DNA of 64,000 nt, taken from contig JAJVHU010000022.1 in assembly GCA_022072505.1 (NCBI GenBank), positions 21,817 to 85,816 on the forward strand, in the 5' to 3' direction. A program made the translations under genes and the position numbers. The first letter of the stretch is position 1. Each line of letters starts with the position of its first letter. Shown here piece after piece: positions 39,606 to 49,265 of the stretch. The DNA comes from Phycisphaerae bacterium (GTDB lineage: Bacteria; Planctomycetota; Phycisphaerae; UBA1845). Below the pieces are notes generated by a model. The model had not been told where the DNA came from and did no database searches. It worked only from the letters and a program-made list of their open reading frames with translations.

Positions 39606-39630
39606 CTTGACGTCGCGCAGCGATGTCAAG
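39606..39630. repeat. Small hairpin repeat, copy 2
   Basis: CTTGACGTCGC-gca-GCGATGTCAAG, an 11-bp stem with one mismatch, 60 bp after pheS. It is related to 13466-13492. Confidence 0.55.
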
Positions 39631-39650
39631 GGGGGGAGGCGTTGATGGAA

Positions 39651-39685
39651 AGGCAATAGGCAGCAGGCAACAGGCGGCAGGCAGC
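39651..39685 (+). repeat. Heptamer array 4 (AGGCAAT type)
   Basis: Five units: AGGCAAT, AGGCAGC, AGGCAAC, AGGCGGC, AGGCAGC, between pheS and the cardiolipin synthase gene. Confidence 0.85.
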
Positions 39686-39756
39686 GAGGCGAACGGATCC
39701 CCGCCCGCGACTTCGTCACTCCTCACGTCCGCCCAACCCGGCTAGAATCCGCGAAC

Positions 39757-41208
39757 ATGCCCGCGTGGATGGAAAACGGTTGGGCCGTCATCGGGTTCGT
39801 CGCCTGGTTGTTTCTCGCCGGTCTGGCGGCGGGGCACGCGATCATTTTCAAGCGTGACCCGCGCAGCAGCGCCATCTGGGTGCTGCTCATTCTGCTGCTG
39901 CCTTATGCCGGACCCTGGTTGTACTGGGTTCTGGGCATCAACCGTCTCGAACGCAAGGCGCAGCGCATCCTGGGCCAGCGCGCCAGACCCTTCAACGTCG
40001 ACGGCGAACCCGAGCGAGTCGCCTCCCCCGAGGAAATCCGCCGCATCGTCGGCCATCTTGAGCTGCTTCGGCACGTGACCGACCGCGTGACCCCGATGCC
40101 CCTGCTCAAGGGAAACCGCCTCGTTCCCCTGCACAACGGCGAGCACGCCTACCCCGACATGCTCGCCGAGATCCGCGGCGCGCAGCGCTCCGTCACCCTC
40201 ATCAGCTACATCTTCGATTGCGACGACGTCGGGTACGAATTCGCGGACGCGCTGGCGGAGGCGGCCGATCGCGGCGTGCATGTCCACGTCCTGGTCGACG
40301 GCATCGGCGCGCTCGGCCAGGTGGCGCGCATGACCCGGCGCCTGCGCAGGACGCGCGTTGAAACGGTCCCGTTTTTCCCCGTGCGGATCCCCTTCGGACG
40401 GCTGCGCATCAACCTGCGGAATCACCGGAAAATCCTGGTGGTCGACGGGCGCGCCGCGTACACGGGGGGGATGAACATCTCCGCGCGCCACCTCGTCGCG
40501 CGGGACACGCCGCACCGCTGCGAAGACCTGCACTTCCGCATCACGGGCCCCGTCGTGAACGAGATTCAGCACACGTTCATTGAAGATTGGCGCTTGGCGA
40601 CCGGGCGGATGCTTGACGGTCAGGACTATCTCTCCGCCCAGGCGCCGATCGAGGGCGCGGGCGCCCTGTGCCGAGGCATCGCCAGCGGTCCCGATGAAGA
40701 CCTCGAGCGCATTCACTGGTACCTGCTCGCGGCGTTCGCGGCGGCGCGATCCAGCGTGGACGTGGTGACGCCGTATTTCGTCCCGACGATGTCGCTCATC
40801 TCGGCGATGGTGATGGCGTCGCTGCGCGGCGTGCGGGTCAGGCTTTTTCTGCCTTCGGTCGTGGATCATGCCTTCATGCGCTGGGCGGCCGACGCCTATC
40901 TGTGGCAGGTGCTTGAACACGGCGTCGAGGTCTACCGCCGCCGGCCGCCTTTCGTGCATACCAAGCTCGCCGTCGTGGATGACGTGTGGACCCTGCTGGG
41001 CTCCGCCAACCTGGATCGCCGCAGCTTCCGCCTCAATTTCGAGTTCAACGTCGAGGCCTATGACCGCGACCTCGCCCGCGGATTGACCGGCTGGCTCACC
41101 TCGCTGATCCCGGACTGCTCGCGCGTCACCCTGGAGGAAGTGGACAGCCGCCCGATCCCGACGCGACTGCGCGACGGCCTCGTGAAGCTGTTCTCGCCGC
41201 ACCTTTGA
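39757..41208 (+). CDS. cls: Cardiolipin synthase (phospholipase D family)
   Basis: Seen: 483 aa. Two N-terminal membrane helices (AVIGFVAWLFLAGLAAGHAII; AIWVLLILLLPYAGPWLYWV) and two HKD motifs, NHRKILVVDGRAAYTGGMNI and VHTKLAVVDDVWTLLGSANLD. Known: bacterial ClsA-type enzymes join two phosphatidylglycerols, or phosphatidylglycerol and another phospholipid, to make cardiolipin at the inner membrane. pgsA, which makes the phosphatidylglycerol precursor, lies at 60.7-61.3 kb in this window. An alternative start is the next Met (residue 5). Confidence 0.93.
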   Translation: MPAWMENGWAVIGFVAWLFLAGLAAGHAIIFKRDPRSSAIWVLLILLLPYAGPWLYWVLGINRLERKAQRILGQRARPFNVDGEPERVASPEEIRRIVGHLELLRHVTDRVTPMPLLKGNRLVPLHNGEHAYPDMLAEIRGAQRSVTLISYIFDCDDVGYEFADALAEAADRGVHVHVLVDGIGALGQVARMTRRLRRTRVETVPFFPVRIPFGRLRINLRNHRKILVVDGRAAYTGGMNISARHLVARDTPHRCEDLHFRITGPVVNEIQHTFIEDWRLATGRMLDGQDYLSAQAPIEGAGALCRGIASGPDEDLERIHWYLLAAFAAARSSVDVVTPYFVPTMSLISAMVMASLRGVRVRLFLPSVVDHAFMRWAADAYLWQVLEHGVEVYRRRPPFVHTKLAVVDDVWTLLGSANLDRRSFRLNFEFNVEAYDRDLARGLTGWLTSLIPDCSRVTLEEVDSRPIPTRLRDGLVKLFSPHL

Positions 41209-41278
41209 CGGTAAAACCCGCGGTCGGCGCCGCGGAAGGACCGCGGCGCGACACGATGATGAGCCACTCCGGCGACAG

Positions 41279-41950
41279 ATGAGCCACCCCGACGACACCG
41301 GAAGAGATGACGCAGGCATCCTCGCACGGCGGCGGATGATCTTCGATGACATCTACCGCCGCGGCGTCCGCGACGAGCGCGTGCTGCGCGCGATGGAGGA
41401 CGTCCCGCGCGAGCAATTCCTCCCCCCCGAGTTGCAGGACGCCGCCTTCGAGGACCGGGCCTTGCCGATCGGCGCGGGTCAGACGATCAGCCAGCCCTAC
41501 ATCGTCGCGTACATGACCGAACAGCTCGACGTGACGCCGGAATCCCGCGTGCTCGAGATCGGCACGGGCAGCGGCTATCAGACCGCGATCCTCGCCCGCC
41601 TTGCCCGCGAGGTGTACACCCTCGAGCGCATCGACCGCCTTTGCGAACCGGCATGTCGCCGGCTCGAAGCCCTCGGCGTCGCCAACGTCCGCTTCCGTTG
41701 CGGCGACGGCACGCTCGGCTGGCCCGACGCCGCGCCCTTCGACCGCGTCATCATCACGGCCGCGGGACCGAAAGTCCCCCCGGCCTTGCTCAATCAACTC
41801 GCCGACGGCGGCATCCTCGTCGCCCCGATCGGCGATGAACAGGATCAAAGACTGCTGAAGGTGCAGCGCTACGGCCCCCGCCTGATCGAGACGCCCCTCA
41901 TCGCCGTCCGCTTCGTCCGGCTCATCGGGGAGAGCGGCTGGAAGGAGTAA
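41279..41950 (+). CDS. pcm: Protein-L-isoaspartate O-methyltransferase
   Basis: Seen: 223 aa. PREQFLPPELQDAAFEDRALPIGAGQTISQPYIVAYMTE is the PCMT signature region, followed by the S-adenosylmethionine loop VLEIGTGSGYQTA and VIITAAGPKVPPALLNQL. Known: it methylates isoaspartyl residues in damaged proteins to start their repair. Context: 70 bp after cls, convergent with the C45-like gene 13 bp downstream. Confidence 0.95.
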   Translation: MSHPDDTGRDDAGILARRRMIFDDIYRRGVRDERVLRAMEDVPREQFLPPELQDAAFEDRALPIGAGQTISQPYIVAYMTEQLDVTPESRVLEIGTGSGYQTAILARLAREVYTLERIDRLCEPACRRLEALGVANVRFRCGDGTLGWPDAAPFDRVIITAAGPKVPPALLNQLADGGILVAPIGDEQDQRLLKVQRYGPRLIETPLIAVRFVRLIGESGWKE

Positions 41951-41963
41951 CGCCTCCGTTTTT

Positions 41964-42935
41964 TCACGCCCGGTACTCGACGCTCATCAGCAACTCGGTG
42001 AAGCGCTCGAAGGATTGCCAGCAGGTGTACCCCGGCCAGCCATAGATGGCCTCGCGGGCGAGGGGGCGGTAGGTGGCGGTGTAGAGCGTGCCCCAGCCCT
42101 GGGCGAAGGCGGTGGAAAACAGCGGCGGTTCGAGGAAGCGCGTGGCGAAGCGCTCGGGCGTTTCCTGCGGATCCTCCAGGCAGGAGGCGAGGAAGCGCTC
42201 GCGTTCGAGGCTTGCGGTGGCGTGGGCATACTGGCTCCACTCGACCGTGCGTTGATGATTCGTCGCCAGGGGGCGGCGAGTGACGATCGCGGAGCGATCG
42301 GGTGCGACGAACACGGTGGCGAAGTTTCCGGCGGCGTCGACCGTCGTGACGTTGTAACTCATGTGCGACGGTACGCGGCGAAGCACTTCGACCGCCTGCG
42401 AGACGCGCCCGCACGTCTCCAGGACATATCGGAGCACAAGCGGGATGCCGAATCCGTCGCCGACGACCTTGCGTCCGCCGAACGACAGCGACACGACGAG
42501 TCCGTCTTCATTGATTCCGTCGAGCACGCCCCAGAGGCAGTCGCTCATCGCGATCACCTGGCGACCGTTCCACGCGGTATGCCACAATACGCCGTCCCAC
42601 AACCTGGGGTGATAATCATAATTGCGGACCAGCATCGGCTCGCGCCGAGACCAGACCGCCTGTGAGCAGCCGGTCAGGTAGGGCGTCGGGCGGTACAGGC
42701 TCAGGCAGCGCGCGACGGAGTCGGACCCGCCCGCGATATCCACGAGGCGCTCGAACGTGGGCACGATCTCAGGCATGTGCCGCCGCAGGGCGGCCCGGCA
42801 TGCCGGATACGAGGGGCGAGCGGCGTCTCCCTCTTTGAGGAACCACGCGTGATAGGCGGGCCAGAGCAGTTCAAACAGCTCCTTCCACTTCGGCCCGGGG
42901 TCCGACTCCTGCGCTGCCCTGAAAGGGACGATCAT
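41964..42935 (-). CDS. C45-family peptidase / acyl-CoA:6-APA acyltransferase-like amidohydrolase
   Basis: Seen: 323 aa. YLTGCSQAVW (near residue 90) supplies the candidate N-terminal nucleophile Cys, followed by LVRNYDYHP, an AMSDCLWGVLDGINEDGLVVSL strand pair and FGIPLVLRYVLETC, as in C45/Ntn hydrolases. Known: the family includes beta-lactam acyltransferase and linear amide hydrolases; most bacterial members have unknown substrates. The start at ATG 42935 is the best by homology length, but its ribosome binding site is poor. Confidence 0.75.
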   Translation of the reverse strand: MIVPFRAAQESDPGPKWKELFELLWPAYHAWFLKEGDAARPSYPACRAALRRHMPEIVPTFERLVDIAGGSDSVARCLSLYRPTPYLTGCSQAVWSRREPMLVRNYDYHPRLWDGVLWHTAWNGRQVIAMSDCLWGVLDGINEDGLVVSLSFGGRKVVGDGFGIPLVLRYVLETCGRVSQAVEVLRRVPSHMSYNVTTVDAAGNFATVFVAPDRSAIVTRRPLATNHQRTVEWSQYAHATASLERERFLASCLEDPQETPERFATRFLEPPLFSTAFAQGWGTLYTATYRPLAREAIYGWPGYTCWQSFERFTELLMSVEYRA

Positions 42936-43146
42936 GCGGGCGGGAGCATACCGACGCGCCGGGGTCGCGGACAGGGGAAAGGTGCGGGGATCCGCGTCTG
43001 ACAAACATCGTGGACACGCCTCCACCGTCTTGTGGCGCGGGCGTCCCGGCCGGCGAAGGCCCCCCGGCAGCGTCCCGTGGTATACTGGAAGCGGTCGGGG
43101 CCTTCGCGGGCCGGGGGAGGTCGTTCTGAACATCAGGAGGGAAGTC

Positions 43147-44832
43147 ATGCGCCGATATCGCATCTCGTGGATTCTGGCGGCGAGTGTCACGGCGATCGTC
43201 GCGGCGTCGTCCGCGGAGGCCCAGCGAATCCGGGTCGAGTCCGTCTCGCCGCTGCCGGGCGTCAATGACGCACCGGTCAACGCCCCGATCGTCGTGCGTT
43301 TTGATCGCCCGGTGAACCGGGACACGATCATTCCGCTGCGCACGTTCTGGGCGTTCGCGCGGTGGAGCGGGACGGTGCAGGGCACGTTCAGTTTTTCGGA
43401 CGACGACCGGACGGTGACGTTGCGGCCGGCCCGGCCTTTCTCGCACGGCGAGACGGTGATGGTGATCCTCTCGAACGAGATCGAGGGCGCGGACGGAACT
43501 CGGCTTCGCAACGCCGGAGCGTCGTACACGTTCTGGACGAACGCGCGGCCTTCGCCGATGAACTTCACCGAGATCGCGCGGATGACGACGCGGACCAACC
43601 AGAATCAGACGACGCGCTCCTACGGCGGTCTGGGGACGGACGTGGACGGCGACGGGTTCCTGGACCTGACGATCGTCAACGAGGACACGGCGGATCTGCG
43701 GGTGTTCATCAACAAGGGCGGTCGCAGCGGGGAGTTTCATCCCTTCCTTCAGCCGACGTTCCCCTGCGGGCGTCGGGCAAGCCCCAACGAGCCGGCGGAT
43801 TTCAACCGCGACGGAATCGCGGATGCGTGCGTCGTGGCGATCGACGACGACACGGTCTCGGTCCTGCTGGGCAACGGCGACGGGACGTTCGCGCCTCGAC
43901 AGGCGATCGGGGTCGGGATTGCTCCGCGCGGCATCGCGGTGCTGGATGCGGACGGCGACGGCGACCTCGACATCGTCAACACGAACTCGGGCGGGATCGG
44001 CAGCCTGTCGATCCTCCTCAACGACGGCACGGGGCGGTTCGGTCCGGCGACGACCTTTGAAGGCGGCGGGTCCGGAGAGTGGTCGCTGGGGGCGGCGGAC
44101 ATGAACGGCGACCTCATCCTCGACCTCGTCATCGGCACGCGCGGGTCGCAGACGATGATCGTCATGACCGGCAACGGAAACGGGACGTTCACGCAGGCGT
44201 CCTCGCGAAGTTGCGACGGGCGGACGTGGATGCTGGCCCTGGGGGATCTGAACGGCGACCGGACCTTCGACGTCGGCACCGCCAACAGCACGGACAACCG
44301 CGTCGCCGTCATGTTCGGCGACGGCGCGGGGGCGTTCTCCGCGGCGGTGCGTTACAGCGCCGACGCCTTCCCGCTGGCGACGGACTTCGGCGATCTCGAC
44401 GGCGACGGCGACCTGGACTGGATCAACTCGAGCTACTCCGGAGACTGGTGGTTGTACGCGAACAACGGCGCGGGCGTGTTCAGCTTCGTGCGGGAGTTCG
44501 ACGCGCCGCAGGCCGCGTCCTGCGCCGTGCCGTTTGACTTCGACAACGACGGCGATCTCGATCTGGCGCTCATCGACGAGGAGGCCGACGTGGTCATCTT
44601 CATGAAAAACAGCGGAACCGCCCCGCTTCCGGGCGACGGCGACGGGAATTGCCGCCGCGACCTGGCGGACTACGCGGCGCTTGCGGATTGCCTGGGCAAC
44701 CCGGACGCCTGCGCGGATGCCCAGTGCCTCGTGTTTGACATCGACGACGACTGCGACGTGGACCTGGCGGACGCGGCGCAGTTCATGAGCGGATTTACCG
44801 GCGAGGATCAGATTCCGGGCTGCGGACCGTGA
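43147..44832 (+). CDS. Secreted FG-GAP/VCBS repeat protein with Ig-like domain and dockerin-like C-terminus
   Basis: Seen: 561 aa from ATG 43147, with AGGAGG 7-8 nt upstream, and a signal peptide ending SSAEAQ. Residues about 27-135 resemble the SbsA Ig-like domain (PLPGVNDAPVNAPIVVRFDRPV). About seven FG-GAP/VCBS repeats follow, with calcium loops (DVDGDGFLDLTIVN, DADGDGDLDIVNT, DLDGDGDLDWIN, DFDNDGDLDLALI). The C-terminus has paired dockerin-like loops (GDGDGNCRRDLADYAALADCLG; DIDDDCDVDLADAAQF) with cysteines. Known: such architectures are common in planctomycete exported proteins, and the terminal loops may anchor or sort the protein. Context: a lone gene. Confidence 0.85.
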   Translation: MRRYRISWILAASVTAIVAASSAEAQRIRVESVSPLPGVNDAPVNAPIVVRFDRPVNRDTIIPLRTFWAFARWSGTVQGTFSFSDDDRTVTLRPARPFSHGETVMVILSNEIEGADGTRLRNAGASYTFWTNARPSPMNFTEIARMTTRTNQNQTTRSYGGLGTDVDGDGFLDLTIVNEDTADLRVFINKGGRSGEFHPFLQPTFPCGRRASPNEPADFNRDGIADACVVAIDDDTVSVLLGNGDGTFAPRQAIGVGIAPRGIAVLDADGDGDLDIVNTNSGGIGSLSILLNDGTGRFGPATTFEGGGSGEWSLGAADMNGDLILDLVIGTRGSQTMIVMTGNGNGTFTQASSRSCDGRTWMLALGDLNGDRTFDVGTANSTDNRVAVMFGDGAGAFSAAVRYSADAFPLATDFGDLDGDGDLDWINSSYSGDWWLYANNGAGVFSFVREFDAPQAASCAVPFDFDNDGDLDLALIDEEADVVIFMKNSGTAPLPGDGDGNCRRDLADYAALADCLGNPDACADAQCLVFDIDDDCDVDLADAAQFMSGFTGEDQIPGCGP

Positions 44833-44899
44833 GGCTTGGGGCGGCGGCGGGCGAGGCCCCGCGGCGCACGTCCGCTCAGCGCTCGGCGCTCGGGCAAGA

Positions 44900-46588
44900 T
44901 CAGGGAAGGTCCGCGGCGCGGCGCGGGTACGCCGGCTCCGTCGTGAGCCGCGCGTCTTCGACCGGTCCGCCGACGGTGAAATGATACATCGACTGCCACG
45001 CGTCGCCGGTCAGGCCGAAGACGTCATGCACCGCGTCGTCGAAGTAACACCCGATGCCGGTGCCGCGCAGTCCGGCGGCCTCGGCTTCGAGATAAAGGGC
45101 CTGCCCGACGAGTCCGGCCTCCCAGAAAAGCCGGCGGTACGCCCACGCTCCGAGGCGTTCGAGGGTGTCCCGGAAACGCGCGATCATGCCGAGGCTGAAC
45201 ACGCCGGCGCCGGCGATGAACTGGCGGCAGCTGACCGCCGTGGCCGCCCGCCGTGCGTCGCCTTCAAGGAGGAAGTAAAGCGGAAATCCGCCGGGACAAC
45301 CCGGAGGCGCCGTCCAGGCGAAGTCCGGTCTCATGCTCGACGCCAGCGCCGCGCGATCCGCGGGATCGCGCACCAGCGCGTACAACCCCGGCGTCAGACC
45401 GGTGACGCGATGCACGAAGAGCGCGAGGTGGATGGCCGTCGGCGGACCGAGCGCGTCCCACGGCGGTCGCCGTGGATCCGGCAGCAGGCGGTGCATCATC
45501 AGGAAGAACTGTTCCACCGGAAGCGTGGCGACGCCGTCGAAGGCGACCGCGCTGCGCCGCGTGCGGATGATCTCACGCGAGGTGCGCACCGGGCGAGCCG
45601 CCGACGCCGCGACACACGCTTCGTCCTGGGCGTGTTCGCGGGGCGCAGAAATGCCCTGCGGATCGAGGGTCGCGGGCGCGCCGCGCGGCTTCCGCCACGC
45701 CTCGGCGACGGCATACACAAGTTCCCAGCGCAGCGCCTCCCGACTCAGGACGTTCGGCGTTCCCGCCCACATCGCCCGACCCGGCTTCAGCGCGTGACCC
45801 TCCAGACCGAACTTGCCGGCGCCGTCGACAATGCGCCGCCCGGAAGGATCGATCACGGCGAGAAGGTCCGCGTGCTCGCGGTCGACGTCCCTCGGCCAGG
45901 GCGTCGCATCCAGGCCGAGCAACGTCTCCACGTCCTCGTCCGACGCCGCCTCCAACACGTGAAGACGCCACCCCAGCGACGCCGCGGAGAACCGCAAAGC
46001 GCCGATCGCATGACCCACGTCGTGCTGACAGTAGCGCAGCGCCCGCTCGCCGTATTTCCACGCCTCGCGCCACGCGATCGACGTGAGCCCGACGAGGAAC
46101 GCTCCGGCCGACAGACCTTCCATCAGCGCTCGCCCCCCGTCCTCCGGCAGCTCCCCTCGCCGCTCCAGCGCGTGCTCCGCCGGCAGGTAGTGATAAACCG
46201 CGGGCCGGTCATGCAGTCCCGATATCGCGCCGAGTACGACGTACCCCTCCGTCGGGTGCAGGTTGCCGCTGGAGGGATTGCATCGCAGCGCCCAGCGCGA
46301 TCCCTTGAAGGACTTCCACGCGGACAGCCCCAGCGCGCACTCCAGGAAAACGCTGATCGTCTCCAGCGCAACCGGTGCGGCTGCCGACGACTCCGCCGAG
46401 AACAACGACTCGTACGCCGGCGAACGATCAGTCGTCGCCGGCGGGAGCGTCACGCGCGGCGCGCCGGCGTACACGCGGAAAGGATCAGGCTGGTTCGCCC
46501 AGTCCAGTTCGCCCGCGGATCGCGCATACCGGTGGAAATGATGCTTGGTTTCCTCGTGACAGCGGATGATGAATTCGACCGGGTTCAT
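44900..46588 (-). CDS. SagB/ThcOx-type nitroreductase, double domain
   Basis: Seen: 562 aa with two nitroreductase-like halves. The first has RCNPSSGNLHPTEGYVVLG (FMN-binding loop). The second has IRTRRSAVAFDG and AGLRGTGIGCYFDDAVHDVFGL with a terminal YHFTVGGP strand. Known: SagB-type FMN enzymes oxidise azolines in peptide toxins, but many stand outside toxin clusters. Context: starts 15 bp after the stop of the BatD-BatE fusion, so it is probably the last gene of the Bat operon. No YcaO or precursor peptide is seen nearby. Inference: an FMN oxidoreductase of unknown substrate. Confidence 0.85.
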   Translation of the reverse strand: MNPVEFIIRCHEETKHHFHRYARSAGELDWANQPDPFRVYAGAPRVTLPPATTDRSPAYESLFSAESSAAAPVALETISVFLECALGLSAWKSFKGSRWALRCNPSSGNLHPTEGYVVLGAISGLHDRPAVYHYLPAEHALERRGELPEDGGRALMEGLSAGAFLVGLTSIAWREAWKYGERALRYCQHDVGHAIGALRFSAASLGWRLHVLEAASDEDVETLLGLDATPWPRDVDREHADLLAVIDPSGRRIVDGAGKFGLEGHALKPGRAMWAGTPNVLSREALRWELVYAVAEAWRKPRGAPATLDPQGISAPREHAQDEACVAASAARPVRTSREIIRTRRSAVAFDGVATLPVEQFFLMMHRLLPDPRRPPWDALGPPTAIHLALFVHRVTGLTPGLYALVRDPADRAALASSMRPDFAWTAPPGCPGGFPLYFLLEGDARRAATAVSCRQFIAGAGVFSLGMIARFRDTLERLGAWAYRRLFWEAGLVGQALYLEAEAAGLRGTGIGCYFDDAVHDVFGLTGDAWQSMYHFTVGGPVEDARLTTEPAYPRRAADLP

Positions 46589-46603
46589 GCGCGGCTGCCG
46601 AGG

Positions 46604-49231
46604 TTACTCGACCACCAGCGCCGCGGCACGCGCGGGAATCCAGCCTTCCTGCCCGTCGGCGAACGTGACGCGCCACCAGTCCCCGCGCCGCTCACGCAAC
46701 GTGAATTCGACTCCGGCCTGGAGGGGCTGGGCGAACTGCCGCTCGTAACCCGCGCCCGGTCCTTTATGAACGCCGACGTCGGCCGCGAGCACGACGCCCG
46801 GAGGGGTGCGGCGTTCCTGCGCGATCTGCGCCAACGCGGATCCGCCGGCGCCCGCCGCGATCCCCCACGCCGCCAGCGCCGCCTGAAGCCACCCGCGCCG
46901 GCGACGGAACATCCAGACCGCCGCGCCCGCGCACGCCGCCGCGTTCGCGCCGACCGCGACATGCGCTCGCGCCTTAAGCGAGGTCGTGTGATGCCAGAAA
47001 AAAACGCTGCGAAGCACGGACGAAGTCCGCGAGGGCGCGATGTACGTCAGACATCGCTTCCGCGCCGTGGCGAGGTTCTGACGCAGGTCGTCGTTCAGCG
47101 GGATCAGACGCTGCGCCTGCCGGTAGTGCAATACCGCCTCGCCCAGCCGACCCGCCTGAAAGTACGCATTGCCGAGGTTGTACTCCGTGTAACCGTTGCG
47201 CAGCCCCGCCGCCAGCGCGGACTCGAAGTGTTGCGCCGCCGCCTCAAAAAGCAGTCGAGCGCCCGCCGAATCCGTCGCCAACATCGCCGCGGCCCGATCG
47301 TACGCCGACAGCCCGGCGCGGATCGCCTCGCGCGGGTCGTCGTCCGCCAGCGCCGCGGAGGCGGCCAGATTCAGCGCCGCGAGCATCAGCGGCAAGGCCG
47401 CCGAACAAGCCCGCGGCGCACGCCTCGACGCTCGCGTGAATCTCTCGATCTCGTCGATCAGCGCCAAGGCACGCGCCGCGTCGATGTCGTGGCCCACCTC
47501 CGCCGCGGGCGAGAACCGGGCCGCCTCGCACGCCGACAGGAGGTCGCGGACGCGCTGCGTCAGCGCCGGCGGCGCCGCGAAGCGCTCCAGCGCGCGCCGG
47601 GCGTCCTCCGACGTGACCTGCCCGACCGGCAAATCAAAGCGGTCCGCCAGGTATCCCGCCAGCGCCGCGCCGATCATACCGGCCCGCGCAGGCGCCGTCG
47701 GCGCCTTCGCTGCCGCAGACATCACCTCAACCGCATGCCGCCGGGCCCGGCTGCGCCGTGCAAGACCCGGGGATTCCCGCAGCATCCTCCGCCGCCGGGC
47801 GACCACGCCGAGCACGATCAGCAGCGCGGGAGGCGCCGCCAGCGCCGCAACCAGCGCCCCTCCGCCGGACAGATCCTGATCCGCCAGCAAAAGCGCCGGG
47901 TCCGCCACGTTCGCGGCAAGCCCTCCCGCAACCACCGTCAGCGCCGTCGCACGCGGCGCGGACTCGTGAGCGGCGCTCGGCGGCGCGCTCGACGACAGCC
48001 GGTTCGGACGCGACGACGCCGGCAGCACGTTGACCTCGATCGGCTCGGTTGCACAGGTGACATACGTTTCCCGGTCCGGGTCGAAATACGCCCAACGCAG
48101 CGACGGAATCGTCTGCCGCCCCGGCTGGCGCGGAAAAACCGCCGCGCGAAAGACCTTCCCTTGCGGAGTGATCTCGCCGACGAGGTCGTCGTGGCTGAAC
48201 TCGAACCGCCCCGCAAGGTCCGTCTGCTCCTCCAGGTCCGGACCGAGCACGCCTTCGATCGGCTGCCCGCCGATCGCCAGACTCAGCGTGATCGGCTGCC
48301 CGGCCTCCACTTCGGTCGGGACCGCCGACGCCGTGAACGTGTACACGCCGATCGCGCCGTTGAACTCCGCCGGGCGCCCTTCCCGCGGCGGCGCGGCGAC
48401 CGCAACCGTCACGGCTTCGCTCCGCGCCGACACACGTTCCGTGCGCGTCGCCTCTAACTCATAATCAAAGAAGGTGCGGCGCAACTGCGCCTGCGTGGGG
48501 TACTCAACAAACGCCGAAACCGGCCCGATCCGCAGCTCCCCCTCCTCCTCCGCCCGGATCACCTTCTCAAATACGACGACGTCGTAGGTGTGCTCACGCC
48601 CCGCGGAATCCTTCAAGACGCGTTGCGTCAGCCGTTGTTTTTCCCCGGCGAAGATCGACAGGTCGAATTTCCCGTGCGCCCCGATGTATTTCAGCAGCGT
48701 TCCGCGGTCGTCCAGCACGCCGCCGCCGCGCTCGATCTTGCGAACGCCGAGACGCAGACGCGCCGTGATCATCTGCGTCAGATAGACGCGCGTCCGGTCC
48801 ACCTCGATCTCCGTGTACACGAGGCGGTCGCCGGGATGGTCGGATTGCGGCGGCGGGTCCGTAATCGTCAGCGCCAGAGGTTCCGTCCGGTGCTCGCGCG
48901 ACCCGGCCTGAAGCTTCAACGCAGGGATCGTGATCGTTCCGGCTTTCGCTCCGACGAAGCGGTACACCAGCGTGTACGTCACCTCGCGCGAGCGCCGTCC
49001 GCCGATCAACTGCACCACCTCCGAACGCGACGGGCCTCCGACAAGACGCAGTTCGCCTCCGTCGATCGGAGGAATCTCCGGCGTCGCGGGATCGTCGGTG
49101 TTTGTGAAAACCAGCCGAAGGTCGATCGGCTCGCCGACCTGCGCCGTCGTCACCGGCGCGTCCCAGCGCACTTCGCCTTTCTCCGCCGGAAGCGGGGCAA
49201 GCAGGTTCAAGATGACCCCGATCGTCAGCAC
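46604..49231 (-). CDS. BatD-BatE fusion: BatD domain, TPR and SH3 domain membrane protein
   Basis: Seen: 875 aa from GTG 49231 (GGGAG 10 nt upstream). Residues about 15-400 are BatD-like Ig domains (RWDAPVTTAQVGEPIDLRLVF, VYTEIEVDRTRVYLTQMITARLRLG, VPTEVEAGQPITLSLAIGG). A membrane helix lies near 475 (ALVAALAAPPALLIVLGVVA). A TPR section (YTEYNLGNAYFQAGRLGEAV) near 690, another helix near 780 and a C-terminal bacterial SH3 domain (GDWWRVTFADGQEGWIPA) follow. Known: BatD and BatE are usually separate proteins of the aerotolerance operon. Context: 34 bp after BatC. Confidence 0.85.
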   Translation of the reverse strand: MLTIGVILNLLAPLPAEKGEVRWDAPVTTAQVGEPIDLRLVFTNTDDPATPEIPPIDGGELRLVGGPSRSEVVQLIGGRRSREVTYTLVYRFVGAKAGTITIPALKLQAGSREHRTEPLALTITDPPPQSDHPGDRLVYTEIEVDRTRVYLTQMITARLRLGVRKIERGGGVLDDRGTLLKYIGAHGKFDLSIFAGEKQRLTQRVLKDSAGREHTYDVVVFEKVIRAEEEGELRIGPVSAFVEYPTQAQLRRTFFDYELEATRTERVSARSEAVTVAVAAPPREGRPAEFNGAIGVYTFTASAVPTEVEAGQPITLSLAIGGQPIEGVLGPDLEEQTDLAGRFEFSHDDLVGEITPQGKVFRAAVFPRQPGRQTIPSLRWAYFDPDRETYVTCATEPIEVNVLPASSRPNRLSSSAPPSAAHESAPRATALTVVAGGLAANVADPALLLADQDLSGGGALVAALAAPPALLIVLGVVARRRRMLRESPGLARRSRARRHAVEVMSAAAKAPTAPARAGMIGAALAGYLADRFDLPVGQVTSEDARRALERFAAPPALTQRVRDLLSACEAARFSPAAEVGHDIDAARALALIDEIERFTRASRRAPRACSAALPLMLAALNLAASAALADDDPREAIRAGLSAYDRAAAMLATDSAGARLLFEAAAQHFESALAAGLRNGYTEYNLGNAYFQAGRLGEAVLHYRQAQRLIPLNDDLRQNLATARKRCLTYIAPSRTSSVLRSVFFWHHTTSLKARAHVAVGANAAACAGAAVWMFRRRRGWLQAALAAWGIAAGAGGSALAQIAQERRTPPGVVLAADVGVHKGPGAGYERQFAQPLQAGVEFTLRERRGDWWRVTFADGQEGWIPARAAALVVE

Positions 49232-49265
49232 GTTGCATCACTCCCGCCCGTGCGAATCCGCTTCA

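Noticed and set aside
44900..46588. A thiazole/oxazole-modified peptide gene cluster around the SagB-type gene
   Set aside because: No YcaO cyclodehydratase, precursor peptide or exporter is nearby; the gene belongs to the Bat operon by position.
44981..48457. An 1158-codon open frame on the plus strand opposite the nitroreductase and BatD-BatE genes
   Set aside because: Arg-rich antisense shadow without any domain; the minus-strand genes are convincing.
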